Source: Myxococcales bacterium (GTDB lineage Bacteria > Myxococcota_A > Polyangia > Haliangiales > Haliangiaceae). Taken from it: a stretch of DNA of 64,000 bases. The notes under the pieces were generated by a model. The model was not told the DNA's origin. It saw only the letters and a list, made by a program, of their open reading frames with translations, and did not search any database. Where the stretch lies: positions 18,029 to 82,028 of the forward strand of contig JADJUF010000027.1 in NCBI GenBank assembly GCA_016717005.1, written 5' to 3'. Of the stretch, positions 55,271 to 64,000 are shown in pieces. A program made the position numbers and the translations under genes. The stretch's first letter is position 1. Each line of letters opens with the position of its first letter.

Positions 55271-55921
55271 TCAGCGGGCGGGGCGCTGGCGATCGATCGC
55301 GATCGAGGCGCCGACGACGATCACCAGCAGGCCGCCGACCGAGGCCAGGAGCGCGTCCATCGACGGGGGCGGATCGCCGAGGGTGGCGGCGACGAAGCCC
55401 AGGGTGAGCAGCGCGGCCAGGGCCGGCCAGCCGTAGCGCCCGATCGGTCCAGTGGCGCGGGTGGCGCGGGTGTAGAGCGCGGCGCCGACGGCGAACATGC
55501 CCAGCTCGACCGCCAGCGTCGCGGGCACCGAGCCCCACAGGCCGAGGCCGTGGCGCGCGCCGCCGGGCGCGAGCTGCATGTCGGGGCCGTGGGCGATCCA
55601 GTCGAGCAGCCAGTGCCCGACGACCAGCGCGGCGCCGACCACCGCGCCGCGGCGATCGCGGGTGAGCGCGAGGTAGCCGAGCGCGAACAGCAGCGCCCAG
55701 CCGAGCGCGAACACCAGGCTGTGCGAGTACGGCATGTACTCGAGGACCAGCGGCGACGCCGCGAGGTGGCCCCGCTCGAGGTGGGCGTGCTCGACGCCGG
55801 TCGCGACGAACACCGGCCAGGCCAGGTCGAGCACCTGCGGCGCCACCAGCAACGCCGGCAGCGACATGCGCGGCGCCAGCGGCCGCGCCGCCAGCCCGGT
55901 CGCGAAGTGTCCCAGGAACAT
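55271..55921 (-). CDS. Membrane protein, YdjM/DUF457-like metal-dependent hydrolase
   Basis: Integral membrane protein of 216 aa with about six helices. It has MFLGHFATGLAA at the start, the DLAWPVFV segment, MPYSHSLVFALGW, and the helix VVGHWLLDWIAHGPDMQLAPGG, i.e. the D..W, HS and HWLLD..HGPD signatures of the YdjM (LexA-regulated, membrane-bound metal-dependent hydrolase) family. A missing canonical HxxE in the first helix (GHFATG) is normal for the family. Function in the cell is uncertain; ATG 55921 is chosen since it begins the first helix. Confidence 0.8.
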   Translation of the reverse strand: MFLGHFATGLAARPLAPRMSLPALLVAPQVLDLAWPVFVATGVEHAHLERGHLAASPLVLEYMPYSHSLVFALGWALLFALGYLALTRDRRGAVVGAALVVGHWLLDWIAHGPDMQLAPGGARHGLGLWGSVPATLAVELGMFAVGAALYTRATRATGPIGRYGWPALAALLTLGFVAATLGDPPPSMDALLASVGGLLVIVVGASIAIDRQRPAR

Positions 55922-55969
55922 CCGGCGACGGTACACGACCGTGGCGGCGTCCGCGTAGGATGCCGACCC

Positions 55970-56965
55970 ATGGCGACCCAACCCTCCACCGACTGGCGCG
56001 AGCAGATCGGCGCCGACGAGGCGGCGCGTCACGCCGAGCAGGCCCGCGGGCTGACCTCGCTCCAGGCCGCGCGCACGGCCAAGCACGGCGTCGGCCGCGC
56101 GCTCCACCGCAAGGGCGTGCTCGGCCTCACCGCCACGCTGGCCGTCAAGGACGGCGTGCCGGCGCACGCGCGCCACGGGCTGTTCGCCGCGCCGGCCGCC
56201 TACGACGCGTGGGTGCGCCTGTCCAACGGCGGCCCCGACGTGAAGGCCGATCGCCATCCCGACGTCCGCGGCTTCGCGGTGCGGGTCAACGGCGTCGTCG
56301 GCGACGCGGCCCTCGGCGGCGCGGCGACCCACCAGGACCTCGCGCTGATCAACGCGTCGAACTTCGGCTTCGCCGACAGCAAGCTCTTCCTCAGCCTGGT
56401 CCAGGCGGCGGCGAAGGGCCCGCTGGCATTGATCGGCTGGGCCTACCGCAGCTACGGCCTGCGGCGCATGTTCGGTGAGCTCAAGCGCCTCAAGGCGTCG
56501 GTCGAGCGACCGTTCTCGGGCTACGCGTCGACGGTGTTCCACAGCGCGGCGCCGATCGCGTGCGGGCCGTACGCGGCGCGGGTGCGGCTGACGCCCGACC
56601 GGCCGGTGCCCCACGCCGACGCCCGGGGCGAGTTCGGCGCGGCGATGGCGAAGACGGTCGCCGGCGGTGCGCTCGCCTTCACGCTGGCGCTGCAGTTCTT
56701 CGTCGACGAGGCCACGACGCCGATCGAGGACGCGTCGCGCGACTGGCCCGAGGACGTGGCGCCGTTCGTCGACGTCGCGACCCTGACGATCGCGCAGCAG
56801 GACCCGGCGTCGGCCGACGGCCAGGCGCTGGCCGCGCGGCTGGAGCGGACGGTGTTCGACCCGTGGCAGGCGCTGGCGGCGCACCGCCCGCTGGGCGAGG
56901 TGATGCGGGCGCGCAAGGGCGTGTACCTGGCGTCGCAGCAGGCGCGCGACGCGCAGCCGGGGTGA
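55970..56965 (+). CDS. Catalase-like heme family protein
   Basis: A 331-aa protein with the catalase fold texture: VRLSNGGPDVKADRHPDVRGFAVRVNGVVG (substrate channel region), THQDLALINASNFGFAD and PFSGYASTVFHSAAPIACGPYAARVRL. The distal His usually found in RVVHARG is not clearly present (VPAHARHGLFAAPAAYDAW could supply it), so it is better called catalase-related than catalase. Related small proteins are peroxidase- or allene oxide synthase-like. Divergent from the YdjM-like gene (48 bases). Its last codons (RDAQPG, stop) are the repeat that also occurs at 57813. Confidence 0.8.
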   Translation: MATQPSTDWREQIGADEAARHAEQARGLTSLQAARTAKHGVGRALHRKGVLGLTATLAVKDGVPAHARHGLFAAPAAYDAWVRLSNGGPDVKADRHPDVRGFAVRVNGVVGDAALGGAATHQDLALINASNFGFADSKLFLSLVQAAAKGPLALIGWAYRSYGLRRMFGELKRLKASVERPFSGYASTVFHSAAPIACGPYAARVRLTPDRPVPHADARGEFGAAMAKTVAGGALAFTLALQFFVDEATTPIEDASRDWPEDVAPFVDVATLTIAQQDPASADGQALAARLERTVFDPWQALAAHRPLGEVMRARKGVYLASQQARDAQPG

Positions 56966-57066
56966 ACCCGGCGCTACGGTCAGCGGCGCGGCAGCGTCGA
57001 CGGGCGTCGTCGGAGCGAACGAGGTCGGGGCCGGCCGGGCCCGCGTGGCCGTGGTATGAATGGACC

Positions 57067-57264
57067 ATGGACGATCGTCCGTCCCCGGAGCAGCTCGCGC
57101 GCTACCGCGCGATGACGCCGGCGGAGCGGTTGCGGCAGTCCGAGCGCCTGTACTGGATGGCGCGCCGGCTGCGCGCCGCCCATGAGCGTGCCCTGCACCC
57201 TGGATGGACCGAGGCGCAGGTGCAGGCGCACGTGCGGCAGATCTTCCTCCGTGCTGGAACCTAG
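57067..57264 (+). CDS. Small partner protein of a nucleotidyltransferase module
   Basis: A 65-aa cytoplasmic protein, MDDRPSPEQLARYRAMTPAE followed by RLRQSERLYWMARRLRAAHE and RALHPGWTEAQVQAHVRQIF. The pattern MTP.ER...SE.LYW.AR.L..A..R..HP.W.E.QV...VR.IFL is that of a small protein found immediately before a nucleotidyltransferase-fold gene in many bacteria. It overlaps that gene by 14 bases. It is probably the antitoxin-like or activator half of a two-gene module. Confidence 0.65.
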   Translation: MDDRPSPEQLARYRAMTPAERLRQSERLYWMARRLRAAHERALHPGWTEAQVQAHVRQIFLRAGT

Positions 57265-57814
57265 CCTGATCGCGCCGTTCGTCGCTCGGCTGAACGGCCT
57301 GGGCGTCGTGTACATGGTCACCGGGAGCACCGCCGGCACGATCTACGGCGAGCCACGCCTGACGCACGACGTGGACCTGGTCGTCATCCTTCCGCCGCGC
57401 GACGTCGCGGCGTTCGCGGCCGCCTTCCCCGACGACGAGTTCTACTGCCCTCCGGAAGATGTCCTGGCCATCGAGGCGCGACGTGGGACCCGCGGCCACT
57501 GCAACATCATCCACCACGACACCGGCTTCAAGGCCGACATCTACTTCGCGAGCGATGACCTGCATCGCTGGGCGCTGGCGCACCGGCGGACGCTCGACCT
57601 CGATGGTCTCGTGGTACCGCTGGCGCCGATCGAGTACGTGCTGGTCCGCAAGGCGGAGTACTTCCGCGAAGGGAGATCGGCGAAGCACGTCCGCGACATC
57701 CGGAGCATGCTCGAGCTGTCGGCTGACGTGGTCGATCGTGCGGTCCTCGATCAGTGGCTCGACCGTCTCGGGCTACAGGCGACATGGGCCGAGATCGTCG
57801 CGCCCGCGGCGTGA
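57251..57814 (+). CDS. Nucleotidyltransferase-fold protein
   Basis: A 187-aa protein with a start at GTG 57251, inside the end of the small partner gene. The N-terminal part has the nucleotidyltransferase pattern VTGSTAGTIYGEPRLTHDVDLVVIL (G-S then D-x-D), characteristic of minimal or AbiEii-like nucleotidyltransferases; the C-terminal half is helical (LVRKAEYFREGRSAKHVRDIRSML). Catalytic Asp pair is at THDVDLV (about residues 38-44). Its codon use has more A/T endings than the neighbours (for example GATCGTGCG, TGGTACCG), supporting acquisition from outside. Toxin candidate in a toxin-antitoxin-like pair; unproven. Confidence 0.7.
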   Translation: MLEPSLIAPFVARLNGLGVVYMVTGSTAGTIYGEPRLTHDVDLVVILPPRDVAAFAAAFPDDEFYCPPEDVLAIEARRGTRGHCNIIHHDTGFKADIYFASDDLHRWALAHRRTLDLDGLVVPLAPIEYVLVRKAEYFREGRSAKHVRDIRSMLELSADVVDRAVLDQWLDRLGLQATWAEIVAPAA

Positions 57815-57844
57815 GGCGCGACGCGCAGCCGGGCTGAGCCCGGG

Positions 57845-58714
57845 CTACGGGAACGGGATGTAGCCGTCGTCGTCGGGGATGATCGGGAACCGGCGCGCGA
57901 TCCAGTCGAGCCGGGCCTGCTCGAGCCGCGCCTTCGAGCTCGCGACGAAGTTCCACAGCAGGTAGCGGGGGCCGTCGAGCGGCGCGCCGCCGAACACCGC
58001 GACCCGGGTCGGCGCGGTCGCCGTGAGCGTCGCCAGCTCGTCGGGGCGCAGCACCGCCAGCTCGCCGCGGCCCAGCGGCGTCGGCTCGCCGGCGATCGTC
58101 ACCGCGCCGTCGACCACGTAGAGCGCGCGCTCGGGCTGGAACCCCGGCACCGCCAGCGTCGCGCCGTCGGCGAGCTCGGCGATCACGTAGGTCAACGGCG
58201 ACCACACCTGCACCGGCGACGCCACGCCGTCCCACGCGCCCAGCAGCACCCGCAGCCGCACGCCCGGCGCGTCGAGAACCGGCAGGGTCGCGCCCGGCGC
58301 GTGCTGGAACGACGGCGGGGCGTCCTCGTGGGCCGTCGGCAGCGCGACCCAGATCTGCAGGCCGTGCGAGGTCGAGGTCACGCCGACCTGCTCGGGCGGC
58401 GTGCGCTCGCTGTGGACGATGCCGCGGCCGGCGGTCATCCAGTTGACGTCGCCGGGCACGATCCGCTGCGCGGTGCCGAGGCTGTCGCGGTGCAGGATCG
58501 CGCCGTCGAACAGGTAGGTCGCCGTCGCCAGGCCGATGTGCGGGTGCGGCGCGACCCCGCCGTCGGCGCGGCCGACCTCGGCGTGGGGGCCGAAGTGATC
58601 GAGGAAGCAGAACGGTCCGACGAACCGCCGCTCGCGCCGCGGCAGCGCGCGCATCACCGGCAGCGCGGCCGCCATCGCCGGCCTGGCCGCCAGGCGCAGC
58701 TCGACGACGCTCAC
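57845..58714 (-). CDS. Pirin-family protein
   Basis: Pirin-like cupin of 289 aa: FLDHFGPHAEVG, the metal-site HPHIGLATATYLFDGAILHRDS (two His then a His), the VPGDVNWMTAGRGIVHSER motif and a cupin C-terminus. Expected to bind iron and act as quercetinase or regulator. Its GTG overlaps the ptuB-like stop codon by four bases (GTGA), so it is translated with the defence genes, an unusual context for a pirin. Confidence 0.92.
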   Translation of the reverse strand: MSVVELRLAARPAMAAALPVMRALPRRERRFVGPFCFLDHFGPHAEVGRADGGVAPHPHIGLATATYLFDGAILHRDSLGTAQRIVPGDVNWMTAGRGIVHSERTPPEQVGVTSTSHGLQIWVALPTAHEDAPPSFQHAPGATLPVLDAPGVRLRVLLGAWDGVASPVQVWSPLTYVIAELADGATLAVPGFQPERALYVVDGAVTIAGEPTPLGRGELAVLRPDELATLTATAPTRVAVFGGAPLDGPRYLLWNFVASSKARLEQARLDWIARRFPIIPDDDGYIPFP

Positions 58715-59622
58715 AGGGGCGCTCCGGGGCCCGAGGTGGGCGATGCGATGGCGTGCATGCGCCTAGCCTGGCACAGGCCGCGGGCCTCGGTCAGCGCGCC
58801 GGGCGGCAGCTGCGGACGCACGGTGGCTTCGATCTCGCGCCACTGGAGCGGCGCGAGCCCGGCCTCGGCGATGCAGCGCACCGCCCCGGCGAAGGGCGCG
58901 GCTGGCGCACCCAGCGCGACCAGGTCGCGCCACGCGTTGGCCCGTGAGCGCGCGTTGGCCTGCCGCGACAGGATCTCGTCGAGCAGCAGGTTCGCCTTCG
59001 CGCCGTAGCGCTGCCGGTCGACGCGCAGGGTGTCGCGATGGAGGCCGCAGGTGGCGATGGTCGCGGTGCCGCGCCTGGTCTTGCCGGTCACGTCGCCGGT
59101 GAGCGGCGAGACCTCGAGGTGCCGCCACGGCGCGTCGTCGTCGTAGCAGTTGAGCAGGAGCGGCTGATGCGTGCGGTCGCGCCGGGTCGGCTTCCATCGC
59201 TTCGGGGGCGTCGGCGTCAGCGGGAACACGGTGCCCTTGTACTTCTGGTTGCAGACCGCGCAGGCGAACAGGTAGTTGGTCCAGTCGTACGCGCGCCACC
59301 AGTAGCCGGTCACGCTGCGCGGCACAGGCGTGCGTGATCTCGGTCGCAGGTTGGCGACGAAGGGCTGCCGCTCGGCGCCCCAGGTCGACGGATCGTCATC
59401 GATGTCCCCGACCTCGCCCTTGGGCGCGTAGTGCTCGACGTCGGCGTCCTGGGTGCCGGCGACGTAGGTCTCGCAGTACCCACACTTGCCGTGCTGCGCC
59501 TGGCTGAAGGCCGTCTTGTGGACCTTCCAGACCGCGTCGGCGAACGGGCCCTTGGCGCGCAGGCGCGGCGCGCCCTTGGCGAAGCCGGGTGGCTTCGCTG
59601 GTCGCGTGAAGCGGATCATCAC
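58711..59622 (-). CDS. PtuB-like HNH endonuclease (Septu-type)
   Basis: HNH nuclease of 303 aa, second gene of a Septu-like defence pair. The zinc-finger Cys and HNH residues are in KCGYCETYV (about residues 46-54), the acid/His DVEHYAPKG (about 60-68), and the second Cys pair with the histidine-type core in FACAVCNQKYKGT (about 120-132). This is the TIGR02646/PtuB family arrangement. It begins GTGATG at the stop of the ptuA-like gene, so translation is coupled; ATG 59619 is the alternative. It likely cuts foreign or host DNA when PtuA senses infection. Confidence 0.87.
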   Translation of the reverse strand: MMIRFTRPAKPPGFAKGAPRLRAKGPFADAVWKVHKTAFSQAQHGKCGYCETYVAGTQDADVEHYAPKGEVGDIDDDPSTWGAERQPFVANLRPRSRTPVPRSVTGYWWRAYDWTNYLFACAVCNQKYKGTVFPLTPTPPKRWKPTRRDRTHQPLLLNCYDDDAPWRHLEVSPLTGDVTGKTRRGTATIATCGLHRDTLRVDRQRYGAKANLLLDEILSRQANARSRANAWRDLVALGAPAAPFAGAVRCIAEAGLAPLQWREIEATVRPQLPPGALTEARGLCQARRMHAIASPTSGPGAPL

Positions 59623-61136
59623 CGCTTGGTGCGCGCGGCGGACTTCTTGGTCGCCGCCGGCTTACGGGTGGAGCGCGCCTTCGCTGGCGCCTTGGTCGAA
59701 GGCTTCGCGGGGCGGAACGTCGGCGCTAGCTCGCGCGCGCCGGGCGCCGGCTCGTCGAGCGCGGCGAGCCGGGCGCGGACCTCGCGGACCACCCGCTCGC
59801 GGTCCTCGGCGGTGATGTCCTGGCGCTGGCGCATCTTCTCGTCGTGCAGCTGGGCGACGACGTTGTGCGCCATGCGCTCGTACGAGGTGTCGGCGAAGCC
59901 GTGGAGCCGGACCCGGAGCTCTTCCTCGAGGGCGCGTCGCTCGGGGTCGGACTCGGGCCGCCGTGCGAGCAACAGCTCGCGGTGGCGGTCGAGCTTGCGC
60001 AGCGTCGACTCGTCGAGCGTCGAGCCGAGCCCGAACCAGTCGCCGGTCAAGAGGCGGTTGGCGTCGGTGCCCGGGGGCACGTCGCGCTGGACGATCGAGA
60101 CGTTGCCAGTCGCGGCGTCCTTCTGCAGCACGAACACCTCGCCGGGCCGCGTGCCCTGGAGCGTCAGCGGGTTGTGCGTGGTGACGACGAAGGTGGTCTT
60201 GGGGAACGCCGCGCGCAGGCGGGGGATGATGTCGAGCTGCCAGCGCGGGTGGAGGTGCAGGTCGATCTCGTCGACCAGCACGACGCACGGCATGTCCTTG
60301 GCGAAGTTCTCGTCGAGCTTGCCCTTGTCGCGGTAGCGGTCTGCCCAGCGCGCGATCAGGTCGATGGTCCAGCCAAGCGTCGTCAAGTATCCGTCGCTCA
60401 TGGAACGAAGCGGTGCGCGACGTGCTCGCGGGCCACTGCCCTCGCGAACCATGACCTCTCCGCGAGCGACTTCGAGTCGTTCGCCATTCGGCAACAAGGA
60501 CTCGAGCGTTGTCAGGATTGCGTCGAAGAACTTGCGGTAGAGGCGGCTGCCCGCGGCTCGCAGGGCTTCTCGCCGAAGCCAAGTCTCAGCATGAATGAGC
60601 CTCGACCATGGATGAATCAGTGTGTCAATTGTTGAGTGGCTCCGAATGTCCACTCCACGCTCTGGACCGCCCAAGGCGTTCCCGCGGGTGCTTCCATACC
60701 CAAAGACATCCATCGGCGTCGGGACTCGGCCCGAGTAGTGAATCACGGGATCGACAAACGGGTCGCGGTCGTCGCGGCTGCTACTGATGGTGACCAAATA
60801 CTCCGCAGTCCGCTTGCCTTTCGATGCGACATTCACAAGCGCTTGGGCCGGGCGAATGTTCCAAGCTCGCGCAAAATGAAGTTTGTCGAACTTCAGGAAG
60901 TGCTCCTCGGTCGGGAGGATGCCACCGAGCGCCAAGCCGATGCATCGAAGGGCGGTCGTTTTGCCTGTGCCGTTCGCGCCCAGCAGGACGATCCACTGCC
61001 CTGTACCCCGAACGGGAGGGCTGAATTTGATGCGGTCGTCCCCGTAGACTCGAGCACGAGTCATGCCAAGCGAAACAAGGTGGATGGGCGCGGCCCCAGG
61101 GCCCGTCTTCATCTTGGTTCGTGGTGGCGAACTCAT
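59619..61136 (-). CDS. PtuA-like AAA ATPase (Septu-type)
   Basis: ATPase of 505 aa. Walker A LLGANGTGKTTALRCIG (about residues 48-64), Walker B CVVLVDEIDLHLHP (about 283-296) and VVTTHNPLTL, typical of OLD/RecF-like AAA ATPases of defence systems. Its last 60 residues are a basic Lys/Ala-rich tail (KAPAKARSTRKPAATKKSAA). Codon use from about 60380 to 61130 is visibly more AT-rich than the surroundings, consistent with acquisition. It starts 20 bases after ffh stop, so it shares transcription with ffh unless an own promoter is present. With the ptuB-like gene it forms a Septu type I-like system. Confidence 0.87.
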   Translation of the reverse strand: MSSPPRTKMKTGPGAAPIHLVSLGMTRARVYGDDRIKFSPPVRGTGQWIVLLGANGTGKTTALRCIGLALGGILPTEEHFLKFDKLHFARAWNIRPAQALVNVASKGKRTAEYLVTISSSRDDRDPFVDPVIHYSGRVPTPMDVFGYGSTRGNALGGPERGVDIRSHSTIDTLIHPWSRLIHAETWLRREALRAAGSRLYRKFFDAILTTLESLLPNGERLEVARGEVMVREGSGPRARRAPLRSMSDGYLTTLGWTIDLIARWADRYRDKGKLDENFAKDMPCVVLVDEIDLHLHPRWQLDIIPRLRAAFPKTTFVVTTHNPLTLQGTRPGEVFVLQKDAATGNVSIVQRDVPPGTDANRLLTGDWFGLGSTLDESTLRKLDRHRELLLARRPESDPERRALEEELRVRLHGFADTSYERMAHNVVAQLHDEKMRQRQDITAEDRERVVREVRARLAALDEPAPGARELAPTFRPAKPSTKAPAKARSTRKPAATKKSAARTKR

Positions 61137-61156
61137 TCTCGAACGGCCGCCGCCGC

Positions 61157-62854
<1,698 letters not shown>

Positions 62855-62927
62855 GGCGGTGGCGAGCTATACCACGGGGGCCGGCGCCTTGAATGGAACC
62901 GCGGCCCGACCGTCTTGTCGTAAGGTC

Positions 62928-64000
62928 ATGTCGATGCGCGCCGCCCTGGCCGTCCTGGTCCCCCTCCTTGTCGTCCCGGCCTTGGTCGCCCCCGCCCTGG
63001 CCGTGGCCGAGCCGACGGTCCCGTGCGAGCGGGCCGCCGACGACGTGGTCGAGATCGACGGCATGATCGACGACTGGCACGGGGTCAAGCCGACCCGGGC
63101 CGGCGGCACCGACAAGGACGCCAGCTTCGACCTGCGGTGCCTGGTCACGGCCACGACCGCGTGGATCTCCGTCGACGTCCGCGACGAGCGGGTCACCCGG
63201 GGCAGCAAGGCCGACGACCACCTCGACCTGACCCTGGGCGCGGGCAAGCCCCTGCGGCTGACGCTCTACCCCGGGGTCGACAAGCTGGCGCCCAGGCGGA
63301 CCCTGGCCGGCAAGGCCCTGCCGAAGTGGCTCCTCGCCGAGGACACGCTCCAGCCGGCCGGCTGGTCGGTCGAGCTGGCGGTCCCGCTGGCGAAGATCCC
63401 GGGCTACGGGCCGAGCGCGCCGACCCTGGCCCTGCCGGCGACCCTGTCCGACGGCGACATCCCGCGCGGCACCGCCACCGAGCACACCATGACCTGGACC
63501 GGCGCCCTGGCCCTGGGCGGCAAGATCGACCTCCTGACCACGTTCCTGGCGGCGGCTCGGCTGACCCCGGCCGCGGTCACCCTCGACGTCCAGGTCGACG
63601 TCGATCCGACCGTGCCGGGCAAGGAGCGGATCGTCGCGGCCGGCGACCGGATCGCGCTCCTGACCGATCAGTTCTCGTTCGTGCAGCTGCCGGTGGCCCG
63701 CGCCCTCGACGTGCTCGAAGGTCGAGCTGCTCGACCTGCGCGGCGACGCCACCCGGGTGATCGCGGCGCGGGTACGCCAGCGCGGCGGCGTCGGCGTGCG
63801 CGACCTGGTGATGCTGTGGACCGCGCACCACGGCCAGCTCGACGCCGTCGGCGCGTTCGAGATCGGCAAGGGAGCAGGGCGACCGGCGGCTGGTGACCTC
63901 ACCTGGAAGGTCGCGCCGGGCAAGGCGTGGGCCAGGTGTCCGGGCGGCGCCAAGCGCGTGCTCGAGGTCGCGCGCAGCCAGCGGCGGGCTGGGACGAGGA
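62928..64000 (+). CDS. Secreted CBM9-like protein, frameshifted, continues past the window
   Basis: Begins at ATG 62928 with a Sec signal peptide (MSMRAALAVLVPLLVVPALV and on to ALA-VAE). Residues about 35-200 look like a carbohydrate-binding domain 9 (EIDGMIDDWHGVKPTRAGG, AWISVDVRDERV, DDHLDLTLG). The reading frame breaks near 63717: original frame turns Arg-rich and ends at 63896, while the +1 frame continues sensibly as KVELLDLRGDATRVIAARVR and GVRDLVMLWTAHHGQLDAVG. Two further indels at about 63868 and 63903 are suggested. So either a pseudogene or sequence errors at a contig end. Function unknown. Confidence 0.65.

Larger units (their letters stand above)
56941..57850. repeat. Direct repeats bounding the nucleotidyltransferase module
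   Basis: About 38 bases around the stop codon of the catalase-like gene (56941-56979, core GCGCGACGCGCAGCCGGG) recur at 57813-57850 right after the stop of the nucleotidyltransferase gene. Between the copies lie exactly the two-gene module and about 90 bases. Each copy folds as a short hairpin (CCGGG...CCCGG). Confidence 0.75.

Overview
The window is very GC-rich, nearly every codon of its real genes ends in G or C, and it reads as a chromosomal piece of a myxobacterium (Myxococcota; a Kofleriaceae/Haliangiales-like lineage is my best guess). Reasons: a protein with a MYXO-CTERM-like C-terminus, two giant MopE-type Cys/Asp repeat proteins, a PEGA-repeat protein, many predicted lipoproteins, a short ribbon-helix-helix-like protein of a myxobacterial type, and a GGDEF/Ser-Thr-kinase fusion ending in a domain that looks restricted to myxobacteria. 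No rRNA, tRNA, CRISPR array, intact insertion sequence or prophage was seen.

Layout. 1-8.3 kb: end of an amidase, a PrsW protease with a GYPPPQ tail, a PAS histidine kinase, a secreted protein, aldehyde dehydrogenase, PPK2, NudC and YebC. 9-12.5 kb: an amino-acid ABC importer (binding protein fused to permease, then ATPase) and a DnaJ/CbpM-like pair, directly followed by a 158-bp palindromic element. 12.6-24.7 kb: MepA-like endopeptidase, M1-like aminopeptidase lipoprotein and HIT protein, an OmpR/kinase pair, envelope proteins, UppP, a Pro/Ala-rich protein and enoyl-CoA hydratase. 24.7-33 kb: a VIT/P-domain/vWA protein, a His-rich Spy/CpxP-like protein with its two-component pair, a HEAT-repeat lipoprotein, a HAD phosphatase and HMG-CoA lyase. 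33-38 kb: a YXWGXW lipoprotein, a Rieske/cytochrome b-c complex with an unusual cytochrome b, DksA, a ribbon-helix-helix-like gene and an alpha/beta hydrolase whose start is not canonical. 38-47.6 kb: small genes, PilZ and two MopE-repeat surface proteins. 47.7-53.8 kb: a lower-glycolysis operon gap-pgk-(GGDEF-kinase)-tpiA. 54-64 kb: conserved unknowns, a catalase-like protein, a two-gene nucleotidyltransferase module with flanking repeats, a Septu-like ptuA-ptuB-pirin operon behind ffh, and a frameshifted secreted protein at the edge.

The points most worth a second look are: (1) the cytochrome b, which keeps one His pair but lacks both ligands of heme bH and has PQWY where PEWY is expected; (2) a GGDEF-kinase fusion inside the glycolytic operon; (3) a Septu-like defence pair translationally coupled to a pirin; (4) a nucleotidyltransferase module bounded by copies of the neighbouring gene's 3' end; and (5) a recurring pattern of small tandem duplications at gene 3' ends (echA, the vWA gene, a kinase gene). 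Starts were chosen by reading the sequence. Functions rest on motif recognition, not on database searches.
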